Assembly (NCBI GenBank): GCA_004193595.1
Contig: RPGQ01000007.1
Coordinates: 1-64,000 of the forward strand
Direction of reading: 5' to 3'
Source of the DNA: Desulfobacteraceae bacterium Eth-SRB2
Lineage (GTDB): Bacteria; Desulfobacterota; Desulfobacteria; Desulfobacterales; UBA11574
Length of the DNA: 64,000 bases
Made by a program: the position numbers and the translations under genes. The notes under the pieces were generated by a model. The model ran no database searches. It saw only the letters and a list, made by a program, of their open reading frames with translations, and had not been told where the DNA came from. Below, one piece after another: positions 26,921 through 34,829 of this stretch (position 1 is the first letter of the stretch; every line of letters starts with the position of its first letter).

Positions 26921-27514
26921 AAATAATCCCTTCCTCCTGTAAAAATTAGTTCGTGTTCATTCATAACCTCATTTATGGATGGACACCAGTTCGAAAAAAA
27001 ATATCATAACAGTCGCTATAGTTGGTCTGGAAAAAATATTCAACAGTTAAGTCATACTAATTTACAATAGACTAAATTTATCCGGTATATTTTACTAAAA
27101 AATCGAAAAACAACTGTCGAACTTAATATAAATTAGCTTGTTGAACACTCGGTATGCTTTTGTTGACGGTACCCTATAAATCAAGGGAATCCATTCAAAT
27201 GGCTTAAGGGGCGGGATGGATTTTTTCGAAGGCATGAAATATGTTGATGGAGCGGTGTGCAACCGGACCCCTGCCGAGGGAAAAGTATCTGACCTTGGGG
27301 ATGCGAAAAAACGGGTTGGTTTAGATGTTATTAAAGGTTTAAAGCTCCTCACAACGCTGCCGTTGTCGAGATGGAAAATGCGCACGCGGTACCGGATCAA
27401 TGGGCAAGCTATGAATTTGGTGTCTGCCGTTTTGATCCATGTATACGCAGTAAAGACTGCCGTTGCTGATTATTCATGGAGGAATTAAATTAATAAATCT
27501 TCTGGATTCCTTTT
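26921..27514. other. Intergenic region
   Basis: It holds the motif CATTTATGGATGGACAC (26971-26987) upstream of the PurF-like gene. The stretch 27095-27490 is open on both strands but neither frame has a ribosome-binding site or recognisable motif. I see no supported gene. Confidence 0.45.
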
Positions 27515-27862
27515 TTATTTAAGTGAATAAATATTCATCCAAGAAGAATCCCCCGGCAGTTTACAGTCCCAGAACAGCCAGCCATCAACGGTATTCCGTG
27601 TTATGGAAATCGCTGCTGCCGACGGCGATAAGAATTTTTTTCCGTTGATCATCAAAGCACCGCCACAAACTTGGGCATAGTAGCAATACCCTTTGTATTT
27701 ACAACGGAATTCTGTTCCATTGGGGAATGCAACCCCATCAACGACCCACGACACGTCGCCGACGGTATTTTTGAGACTTTTTGGGTGAATACGGTCTATT
27801 TTAAAGGATTGTTGCAAAGGAATTTCAACACGAAGGTCTGAATCGGTTTTAATGCTTTCCAT
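27515..27862 (-). CDS. Small protein with RAMA/DUF4357-like domain
   Basis: This is a 115-residue soluble protein. Its C-terminal two thirds read like the RAMA domain found attached to restriction-modification adenine methylases: VAFPNGTEFRCKYKGYCYYA, then GGALMINGKKFLSPSAAAIS and a DGWLFWDC end, which matches the pattern G-x-x-F-x-S-x-S-x-A-A-x(8)-N/D-G-W-x-x-W. Here the domain stands alone, with no methylase nearby. AAGGGGGG precedes the ATG at 27862. It may bind modified DNA or be a chromatin-type adaptor; this is inference. Confidence 0.7.
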   Translation of the reverse strand: MESIKTDSDLRVEIPLQQSFKIDRIHPKSLKNTVGDVSWVVDGVAFPNGTEFRCKYKGYCYYAQVCGGALMINGKKFLSPSAAAISITRNTVDGWLFWDCKLPGDSSWMNIYSLK

Positions 27863-28061
27863 AGGCCCCCCTTAAAGTTTACTCATGAGCATACAGCTGT
27901 CATTTATGGATAAAGGGATATTAAGGATTTGAAATAGATTTATTATTAGCACAAATTAATTTATAATTCAACAATTAAGTGAAACTTAATTTATCGTAAC
28001 AATTAATACAGACTTTAGGTGATGGCAGACGTCCTTGCAATTGATATAACCTCTTTTATTC

Positions 28062-28243
28062 GGGTGTAAATCAAGGCCGTTGGTAAACGCTGATCCTTGT
28101 CTATTGACAAACCGTGGCTGCTAAGCCCTTTTTTAGGTGTCAGGTGTCAGGGCTAAGGGGGAAACGAGCCGACCAATAGCAATTATATGGACGTGGAGGA
28201 TCTTGAGGTCTATAAAAAGTTGTGTCGGTTACACATTTGTTGA
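28062..28243. mobile_element. IVS-protein MITE family, left-end copy
   Basis: The left end GGGTGTAAATCAAGGCCGTT is intact and leads through the conserved TGGTAAACGCTGATCC and AACCGTGGCT segments, AGGTGTCAGG words and AAGGGGGAAACGAG into a start codon. The right end is absent, replaced by unrelated sequence and a CCGGGCCC/GGACCCGG hairpin (28281-28305). Confidence 0.75.
28187..28243 (+). pseudogene. N-terminal fragment of a four-helix-bundle (IVS-type) protein
   Basis: ATG plus 17 codons read MDVEDLEVYKKLCRLHI, matching the opening F/I-x-D-L-x-V-Y/W-K helix of IVS four-helix-bundle proteins, and then a stop. It complements the C-terminal fragment at 8732, and both follow the same AAGGGGGAAACGAG leader. 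Confidence 0.6.
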
Positions 28244-28280
28244 ATGGATTGGAGAATATGTAAAGAACCGGGAAAATAAA

Positions 28281-28305
28281 AATCCGGGCCCAAAGGACCC
28301 GGATT
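28281..28305. terminator. CCGGG hairpin downstream of gdhA
   Basis: AATCCGGGcccaaaggaCCCGGATT forms an 8-9 bp stem about 75 bp past the gdhA stop. The same stem family occurs at 100-118, 9829-9847, 10793-10812 and 62321. It could be a terminator or a REP-type repeat; the T-run is weak. Confidence 0.4.
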
Positions 28306-28381
28306 TGGTTTATCCGGGAAAGGGGTTAATATTGCATTTTTCAACTGAATTAACCCCATAAAAAAAATTGCTCAATTTAGA

Positions 28382-29731
28382 TTAAAGTAAACCTTGATCC
28401 AGCATGGCATTCACCACCTTTGTAAATCCGGCGATATTGGCACCTGCCATATAATTTCCGGATACACCGTACTCAGCAGACGCATCCAGACAGGTCTGGT
28501 GGATGTTTTTCATGATCATCTTGAGGCGGCGATCCACTTCATCCGCGGGCCAGTTCAAACGCATGCTGTTCTGAGCCATTTCCAGGCCGGATACGGCCAC
28601 CCCACCGGCATTGGATGCCTTGCCGGGAGCATACAGAATTTTCTTGTCCAAAAAAATATTGATGGCTTCCGGGGTGCTCGGCATGTTGGCCCCCTCGCAA
28701 ACCAAGTGAACACCGTTTTTCATCAGGTTTGCCGCATCTGTTGCGTTGATTTCGTTCTCGGTGGCACTGGGAAAGGCGCAGTCTGCTTTATGGTTCCACA
28801 ACGGATTATAATCTAAAGAAGTATCCGCTTCTGTGTAAACCGCTTCGGAATATTTATCAATATACTCACTCATTCTGCCGCGTTTGATATTTTTCAGCCG
28901 TTTCACATGGGCGAGTTTTTCACTGTCGATACCCTCTTCATCATAAATATAGCCGGAAGAATCGGAAAGGGTAACCACCTTACCGCCAAGCTCAATAATC
29001 TTTTCCACGGTGTACTGGGCCACGTTGCCGGAACCCGATACCAGGCAGGTTTTGCCTTCAAGGGTTTGGTTTTGAGTTGCCAACATTTCAGCGGCAAAAT
29101 AAACACTGCCGTAGCCGGTTGCTTCCGGACGAATAAGACTTCCGCCCCAGCCCAGACTTTTACCGGTCAAAACACCGGTGAATTCGTTGCTCAATTTCTT
29201 ATACATTCCAAAAAGATATCCGATCTCCCTGGCGCCTACGCCGATGTCTCCTGCCGGGACATCCGTATCCGGACCGATATGGCGAAAAAGCTCGATCATG
29301 AAACTCTGGCAGAACCGCATCACCTCGTTATCAGACTTTCCTTTGGGATCAAAATCCGATCCACCTTTGCCTCCCCCCATGGAGAGGGTGGTCAGTGCGT
29401 TTTTAAATACCTGTTCAAAAGCCAAAAACTTGAGGATGCTCAAGTTGACCGATGGATGGAAACGCAATCCCCCTTTGTAAGGGCCGATGGCGCTGTTCAT
29501 TTGGATCCTGAATGCACGGTTGACGTGCACTTGTCCCTGATCATCCATCCAGGAAACTCGAAACATAATCACGCGTTCAGGCTCGGTAATTCTTTCCAAT
29601 ACAGCATGTTGACGGTATTGTGGATTCCGGTCCAAAACCGGTTGAACTGAGTAAAGCACCTCTTCCACAGCCTGATGAAATTCCTTTTCACCCGGATCCC
29701 TGACTTTGATTCGTTCCATGACTGGATTCAT
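28382..29731 (-). CDS. gdhA: NADP-type glutamate dehydrogenase
   Basis: It interconverts 2-oxoglutarate plus ammonium and glutamate using NAD(P)H. At 449 residues it has the length of hexameric GdhA. Motifs: substrate-binding PYKGGLRFHPSVNLSILKFL with catalytic Lys, MGGGKGGSDFDPKGKSDNEV, AGDIGVGAREIGYLFGMYKK and a Rossmann GSGNVAQYTVEK in the C-terminal half. GGTAGGAGG precedes ATG. It lies 43 bp after the PEP-binding protein gene on the same strand. With glnA and the glutamate synthase domain it supplies the routes for ammonium assimilation. Confidence 0.96.
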   Translation of the reverse strand: MNPVMERIKVRDPGEKEFHQAVEEVLYSVQPVLDRNPQYRQHAVLERITEPERVIMFRVSWMDDQGQVHVNRAFRIQMNSAIGPYKGGLRFHPSVNLSILKFLAFEQVFKNALTTLSMGGGKGGSDFDPKGKSDNEVMRFCQSFMIELFRHIGPDTDVPAGDIGVGAREIGYLFGMYKKLSNEFTGVLTGKSLGWGGSLIRPEATGYGSVYFAAEMLATQNQTLEGKTCLVSGSGNVAQYTVEKIIELGGKVVTLSDSSGYIYDEEGIDSEKLAHVKRLKNIKRGRMSEYIDKYSEAVYTEADTSLDYNPLWNHKADCAFPSATENEINATDAANLMKNGVHLVCEGANMPSTPEAINIFLDKKILYAPGKASNAGGVAVSGLEMAQNSMRLNWPADEVDRRLKMIMKNIHQTCLDASAEYGVSGNYMAGANIAGFTKVVNAMLDQGLL

Positions 29732-29774
29732 ATATAACCTCCTACCTAAATTGATTTTATTAATGATGTTTTTT

Positions 29775-32744
29775 TTAAAAGCTATTTTTCATTAATACTG
29801 CACGAGATTTTCTGCCGTCGATCTTGATGGTCAGCGGAGCATCCAGCCTTAAATGCTTTAAAAAAGCTGTTTCGGTTTTTGGCGGCAACAATTTCAGCCA
29901 TTCCCAGTTGATAAAATCTTCATCGTTTCCAGTGATAGTAATATAGCTGATTCCCAACGATGTGATATTATGGAAAAAGTGCGTTCCCTGGGAAGGGTCG
30001 GCCTGCAGTTTATCATGGGTTACTTCGATGATGGCCCCTACGCCTGAAATGTCATTCCACCCAACAGGAATCCCGAGCCAGCGGTCGGCAGAGCCCCAGC
30101 GTCCCGGACCAATCAGGAGATACTTACGTTTTTTCTGCATGAGCCGCCCGTTGATTTTGCCAATTTCAGTGGCGATGTCAACGGTACGGGCGGGGTCGAA
30201 CCTGTCGGGATTCACCAAGACAATATCGGTAATATCCCGAAATTCTCCGTTACCCATGGCATGGTTTGAAAAACAAAAGGCCCTGGCGATCTCCTGTTTA
30301 TTAATTTCAACATCCATGCTCTGCCTGACCAAGACCATGGGTCTGATCTGTAATAGGGAAAACTCTGCCTTCTGGCGATTGTCCAACGGAATATTAACGG
30401 CAAATTCGATTTCAACGGGTCCGCCCATGCCTTTGCGTCCCATCTCCAGGAGTTCTGAAACAATTCCGGGAAGCGGGAATGAGTTGTATTTCAAGATCCT
30501 GGCAAATGTCAGTACCGGTTGCCCGGAAGCCATAGCCGTATCTCTGATCCTGTGATCTTCGGGAATATAGGTGCTTGAAAGAAATTTAACCGGATCGTGA
30601 TCCAGAACCTCATCAATTTCCAATTTCGCCAGCGTGGCATCATCAACCGATCCAAAGTTATTCGGAAAAACATCCATCTTTAAAGCATAGAAAAAGCGCT
30701 GGGCATTTCTTAAGATATCATCCACCGTTGAAAACTGTGGCAATAACTGAGGATACTTGGGAGAAAACCGCAGGGCTTTGCCCCCTTCCATCACAGTTTT
30801 ACCTAACCCCAGTGCAATATGCACAATTCCCTCTTCGGGCTTCATTTGTGAAATAGGATAAAAGTTATAGGACTGGGCCACGCCGGAAAAGGTGGGATAG
30901 AAATAGCCGTCATACTCGGATCCGGTCAACTGCTGAATGAGAACCGCCATTTTTTCATCTTCAATTCGATGTAGAGTACTCTTGGCATAAGACCGTGGCG
31001 TTTGCAGATAGGTTGAAGCATAAACGAGTTTTATCGCCGTAATCAGCTGTTCAAGCCTTTGGTTTTCATCGGAATGATTGTTGGGCAGCATGTAGGTTTT
31101 GTAAATACCGGCGAAGGGCTGAAACTGTGCATCCTCAAGGAGACTGGAAGAACGAACCGCAAGGGGATAGGTTGCCTGCGCCAAAAATAATTCCAGGTCG
31201 CGTTGCAGCCAATCAGGAAATTTGGCATCTAAAAAGATCTTGGAAACGCGGGCATCGGTGATATCACCACCCAGAAGGTCTTTGAGATTGTTTTGATCGA
31301 TAAACGCGTCAAAACCTTCCGTGGAGATTACAAAAACCCTGGGCACGCGGACAACGGCACTCGGGAACTTTTTATGGAATTCTGCATTTTCCTTAAGCAA
31401 AGCCGATAAAAAGGCAAGTCCTCTGGCTTTACCCCCCAAAGACCCTTTGCCGACTTTAACAAAATCTGTATCCGGGTCAAATTTTCCGGGAGCAAAATCT
31501 ATGACAATGCCTCTCTGCCGCCCTTTACGTCGCTTATGGATGCAGGAGACAAGGTATTGTTTAATATCGTCGGTGCTGGAAAATTCGGTTGCTTTAACAG
31601 GTTTCAGTTTAGAAGCCAGCATAATCTCGCTACGTGCAAAGAACCAGCTTGAAAAGTGATTGCGGGCCGCATGGTAAAAAACCGACTCATCCGGAATTGA
31701 AGGCAGGATCTGTTCCATGGCTCTTAAATTGGATGCCCTGGCTATTTCCCTGCCGTCAGGAAACCGAAAAATAAAATCGCCAAAACCAAGATGGTCAACA
31801 AAAAAGGATTGAATTTCAGAACTCAATGACGGCGAGTTTTTATTCAAAAAGACCGCCGGGATCTTTGCCGCTTTTTGCCGGTTCGATTCATCAGTGCTTA
31901 AATTGAACAGGGGTATGTCCGGATGTTCTTTCTTGATCATGGAAAACAATGCAAAGCCGGCCTGGTCATCCATTTCTCCGTTGCGCGGAAAATAAACATC
32001 AGAAAAGACACTAAGCAGATATGGCCGGTATTTCCGGTACAATTTTTCGGCTTCCTCATAGGTTTTGGCCACAAGGATTTTGGGTCGGGCACGCATTCTG
32101 AGGATGCGGTGCTCTGAATTCAAAGACCCCTCCATCACCGCCTGGGTTTGCATCACAATCTGTTTATACAGCAGCGGCAGCAGAGATGAATAATAAATGG
32201 GCGAGTCTTCCACCAGAATAATAACCCGTACCCCGGCCTTATGGGTATCGTAGTCCACGTTCATCCGGTCTTCAGCGTTCTTAATAAGGGCCAATAGAAG
32301 ATCGGTATTTCCATACCAGACATAAACGTTGTCAAATGAACTGCGCTCCATATACTTGGAATCCAGAAAGAGCCTGCTGGTTTTTTGAGCAAGCAGAAAG
32401 ACCGGAAGGTCTGGAAAATGTTGTTTTATCTTGCGACTTAGAATGGATGGATTCATATCATCCAAACGGGGCATGGTAATGACCAGGTCAAAATGATTGC
32501 GGGATAGTGCATCCAGAGCCTCCCGGACGGTAGATACCCAGGTAAGTTTGGGGGGTCGGGAGAGGTTCAACCCCCTGTACTCCTTAATAATCCTTTCGGC
32601 AAGACGTCCTTCCTCTTCCATGATGAAGGCGTCATAGGGGCTGGAAACCAGGAGGATATCCGTAACTTTTTTGGCCATAAGCTCATGGAAAACCTTAAAG
32701 GAAAGATCAAAATCATCTGAATAGTGACTGTTAAATATGGGCAT
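29775..32744 (-). CDS. Large REC-like / PEP-pyruvate-binding domain protein
   Basis: This is a 989-residue cytoplasmic protein. Residues about 30-170 and 174-330 look like two receiver-type domains (strands VTDILLVSSP, VRVIILVEDSPIYYSSLLPL, LLSVFSDVYFPRNGEMD). Residues about 430-830 form an ATP-grasp PEP/pyruvate-binding domain: GKGSLGGKARGLAFLSALL, RVPRVFVISTEGFDAFI, YPLAVRSSSLLEDAQFQPFA and EFSLLQIRPM. The swivelling phosphohistidine and PEP barrel domains of PEP synthase are absent, so it is not a complete PpsA. It may transfer phosphate to a partner or act in signalling. Start: GAGG. A terminator separates it from the upstream glutamate synthase gene. Confidence 0.82.
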   Translation of the reverse strand: MPIFNSHYSDDFDLSFKVFHELMAKKVTDILLVSSPYDAFIMEEEGRLAERIIKEYRGLNLSRPPKLTWVSTVREALDALSRNHFDLVITMPRLDDMNPSILSRKIKQHFPDLPVFLLAQKTSRLFLDSKYMERSSFDNVYVWYGNTDLLLALIKNAEDRMNVDYDTHKAGVRVIILVEDSPIYYSSLLPLLYKQIVMQTQAVMEGSLNSEHRILRMRARPKILVAKTYEEAEKLYRKYRPYLLSVFSDVYFPRNGEMDDQAGFALFSMIKKEHPDIPLFNLSTDESNRQKAAKIPAVFLNKNSPSLSSEIQSFFVDHLGFGDFIFRFPDGREIARASNLRAMEQILPSIPDESVFYHAARNHFSSWFFARSEIMLASKLKPVKATEFSSTDDIKQYLVSCIHKRRKGRQRGIVIDFAPGKFDPDTDFVKVGKGSLGGKARGLAFLSALLKENAEFHKKFPSAVVRVPRVFVISTEGFDAFIDQNNLKDLLGGDITDARVSKIFLDAKFPDWLQRDLELFLAQATYPLAVRSSSLLEDAQFQPFAGIYKTYMLPNNHSDENQRLEQLITAIKLVYASTYLQTPRSYAKSTLHRIEDEKMAVLIQQLTGSEYDGYFYPTFSGVAQSYNFYPISQMKPEEGIVHIALGLGKTVMEGGKALRFSPKYPQLLPQFSTVDDILRNAQRFFYALKMDVFPNNFGSVDDATLAKLEIDEVLDHDPVKFLSSTYIPEDHRIRDTAMASGQPVLTFARILKYNSFPLPGIVSELLEMGRKGMGGPVEIEFAVNIPLDNRQKAEFSLLQIRPMVLVRQSMDVEINKQEIARAFCFSNHAMGNGEFRDITDIVLVNPDRFDPARTVDIATEIGKINGRLMQKKRKYLLIGPGRWGSADRWLGIPVGWNDISGVGAIIEVTHDKLQADPSQGTHFFHNITSLGISYITITGNDEDFINWEWLKLLPPKTETAFLKHLRLDAPLTIKIDGRKSRAVLMKNSF

Positions 32745-32888
32745 AGCAGCCTCGTTTGTATCCTGTTGATTTACTTATTTATCCTGTCATTACAAGCCAT
32801 ATGATGTCAAGTATTATATCGATCGTAACGTTTTAGGATAGAAACGGTTTAACCACTTAAAATTTTTGACTTACAGCATCTTGTACTT

Positions 32889-32928
32889 AAAAAAAAGGCT
32901 TTCTGGAAAGATTTTTCCCGAAAGCCTT
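32889..32928 (-). terminator. Rho-independent terminator of the glutamate synthase gene
   Basis: AAGGCTTTC and GAAAGCCTT form a 9 bp stem with a 16-base loop, and a run of T follows on the minus strand. It begins 26 bp past the stop at 32954; the A/T flanks make it potentially bidirectional. Confidence 0.85.
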
Positions 32929-32953
32929 TTTTGTTCAGATGAGATTATTAATT

Positions 32954-34606
32954 TTATGCATTAAGTATTTTTTTGGCGACTTCATCATTCACATCTGAAA
33001 CATGTGGAATACCTGTCTCTTTTTCAGTTTCTCTATTGCCGGAGAAAAGGTCGGTGCGGGAGATTTTGTCAAGAGAGAATTTCCTTGCGCCAGCCATAAG
33101 CTGCTGTAACCCACAAGCCAACTTATCGGCCAATGTATAGAAGGCAATTGCACCATAGGGAATATCATTCATCTCTTTTTTGCCAACTTTTTTCTGTAGG
33201 TCAAAATACGAGGCAAAAATCTTTTCGGCCTTGGTACCAATGTCACTTACAGTTTTTGGCAAGGCATCCCAATTGCCGTTTATTTTTTCTTTCCTTTCCG
33301 GATTAAGTGCGCCTTCGACATTTGCGCCCACAAAACCCGGAATCATAATTGCCCTACCCATACAGATTAGTTTTGTATATGGAGCACCAAGTGCCAATCC
33401 TTTGAAAATACTGTCTTCAAGCGCAAATCCGCCTGCAAAAGACATATCAACCACCTTTTTCCCCTTTGCTGCCAGGATACTTGCATATTCATAAGCCTTT
33501 GAATGTAGGAAGATGGATGGTACTCCCCAACTCTGCATCATATTCCATGGGCTCATCCCTGTACCACCGCCTGAACCGTCAATAGTAAGCAAATCGCATT
33601 TTGCATCTGATGCAAACTTCATTGCCATTGCCAATTCTTCCATGCCATAAGACCCGGTTTTTAACGTAATTCGCTTGAAACCAATGCTGCGGAGGTATTC
33701 AACGCTGCTCATAAAATCTTTGCGCACCTGTTCGGCTGTATCTAAATTTGAGGCGCCCAATCGACTGTGTCGGGCAAAAGACTTGATCGCACCTTGTTTG
33801 AATGCTTCTTGTACTTGAGGCTTTGTCGGGTCTGGGTCGACAATATACCCTCTATTCTTTAGAAAAAGGGCGTAATCAAGGCTTGTCACTTGTATCTCAC
33901 CACCGATATTTTTAGCACCCTGTCCCCATTTCAATTCAATAATACACTTGTTTCCATATTTTTCAGCAACGAATTCTGCAACACCATTACGCGTATCTTC
34001 AACATTTAGTTGGACAATTATTGCGCCATAGCCATCATAATAACGAAGATAGGTATTTATTCGACGTTCCAGTTCGGGAGAGCTTTTGATTTTACCCTTT
34101 CTGGCTTTTCCCTTACCTATCTCTGACTTGAGATCAACCCCAACAACATTTTCACCGATAACAACAGGTATGCCAATCAAAGCACCGCCGATGGCAAAGG
34201 AATCCCAGTATTTTTCAGCGATAAATGTTGACCCGAGCGCACCTGTCATAAGAGGCATGCGGACTTTGGTCTTCATCGTATCACCGAACTCGGTTTCAAG
34301 GTTTACATTCGGAAAGATACAGTCATCAGGATCATTGGTCAGGCCTTTACCGAGACCGTGTGAACCGTAAGCATATCCCTGAATTCGAAGTGAATTGTAG
34401 GAAACTCCGACATGAGTTGTATTGTTGGCTCCTGCGGTTACCATACCGAAACTTCTCGGATAGAGCAATTTACGGCCCACAAGACTAGAAAGCCAAGTTT
34501 CACATTTGCCCTTACAATCGGCCCTACAAAGTGTGCAGAGGCTTGATTCAGCTACATTTCCTCGATTAGTGGTTCCAAGGACATCATTACTTTTTGAAAA
34601 CCTCAT
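32954..34606 (-). CDS. FMN-binding glutamate synthase domain protein, stand-alone
   Basis: This 550-residue protein corresponds to the central FMN/synthase domain of glutamate synthase without the glutaminase domain. The N terminus has a CTLCRADCKGKCETW cysteine cluster, likely a 4Fe-4S site. The core includes MPLMTGALGSTFIAEKYW, IELKWGQGAKNIGGEIQVTS, LLTIDGSGGGTGMSPWNMMQ (FMN phosphate region) and DMSFAGGFALEDSIFKGLAL. The family is common in archaea and anaerobic bacteria; activity may need a separate amidotransferase or free ammonia. TAAGGAGG precedes the ATG. Control is probably at the leader (34644..34720), which has an ANTAR-type antiterminator. Confidence 0.9.
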   Translation of the reverse strand: MRFSKSNDVLGTTNRGNVAESSLCTLCRADCKGKCETWLSSLVGRKLLYPRSFGMVTAGANNTTHVGVSYNSLRIQGYAYGSHGLGKGLTNDPDDCIFPNVNLETEFGDTMKTKVRMPLMTGALGSTFIAEKYWDSFAIGGALIGIPVVIGENVVGVDLKSEIGKGKARKGKIKSSPELERRINTYLRYYDGYGAIIVQLNVEDTRNGVAEFVAEKYGNKCIIELKWGQGAKNIGGEIQVTSLDYALFLKNRGYIVDPDPTKPQVQEAFKQGAIKSFARHSRLGASNLDTAEQVRKDFMSSVEYLRSIGFKRITLKTGSYGMEELAMAMKFASDAKCDLLTIDGSGGGTGMSPWNMMQSWGVPSIFLHSKAYEYASILAAKGKKVVDMSFAGGFALEDSIFKGLALGAPYTKLICMGRAIMIPGFVGANVEGALNPERKEKINGNWDALPKTVSDIGTKAEKIFASYFDLQKKVGKKEMNDIPYGAIAFYTLADKLACGLQQLMAGARKFSLDKISRTDLFSGNRETEKETGIPHVSDVNDEVAKKILNA

Positions 34607-34643
34607 GTTAAATCCTCCTTAAAAATTAATATGGATTATGAAT

Positions 34644-34720
34644 AAAAAAAGGCGCCTCCCCTAAAAGGGAAAAGACGCCTTTGTCTTTTATCGTTGAAAA
34701 AATCCGCACGCCTTTGTGCG
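34644..34720 (-). promoter_or_regulatory. Tandem-hexaloop leader with overlapping terminator (ANTAR-type antiterminator)
   Basis: In the minus-strand leader, hairpin P1 (34720-34705) is CGCAC-AAAGGC-GTGCG. After a 15 nt linker, P2 (34689-34670) is AAAAGAC-AAAGGC-GTCTTTT. Both have the same six-base loop with A at position 1 and G at position 4, the signature of RNA sites bound by ANTAR-domain antiterminators. The P2 loop and 3' arm (AAAGGCG, 34682-34676) also pair with CGCCTTT (34654-34648), making a terminator followed by T7. P2 and the terminator exclude each other. This predicts read-through into the glutamate synthase gene when a dimeric ANTAR protein binds. No ANTAR gene is in the window. 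Confidence 0.75.
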
Positions 34721-34751
34721 AAATTTTAGCAATGCTAATTTAATCTTCGGA

Positions 34752-34780
34752 TTATTAGCTATACTAAATTAATTTGTCAA
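34752..34780 (-). promoter_or_regulatory. Sigma-70-type promoter of the glutamate synthase gene
   Basis: On the minus strand TTGACA (34780-34775), a 17 bp spacer and TAATAA (34757-34752). Transcription would start near 34745, just before the tandem-hexaloop leader. It lies between the mtaB stop and the leader, so the hairpins belong to the glutamate synthase transcript. Confidence 0.75.
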
Positions 34781-34829
34781 GGGATATTTGATTGGTTTTA
34801 TAAGATTTCTCAGAGAGTTCATGGTGGGG

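Noticed and set aside
27095..27490. Opposed frames of about 100 and 90 codons
   Set aside because: Neither has a ribosome-binding site, conserved-looking motif or neighbours to support it; noted only as an open region.
28322..28360. GGGGTTAAT/ATTAACCCC stem near gdhA as a riboswitch
   Set aside because: It is a simple inverted repeat downstream of the gene; no aptamer-like conserved core.
29775..32744. Complete PEP synthase (PpsA)
   Set aside because: The phosphohistidine swivel and PEP-binding barrel are absent; only the ATP-grasp part is present behind receiver-like domains.
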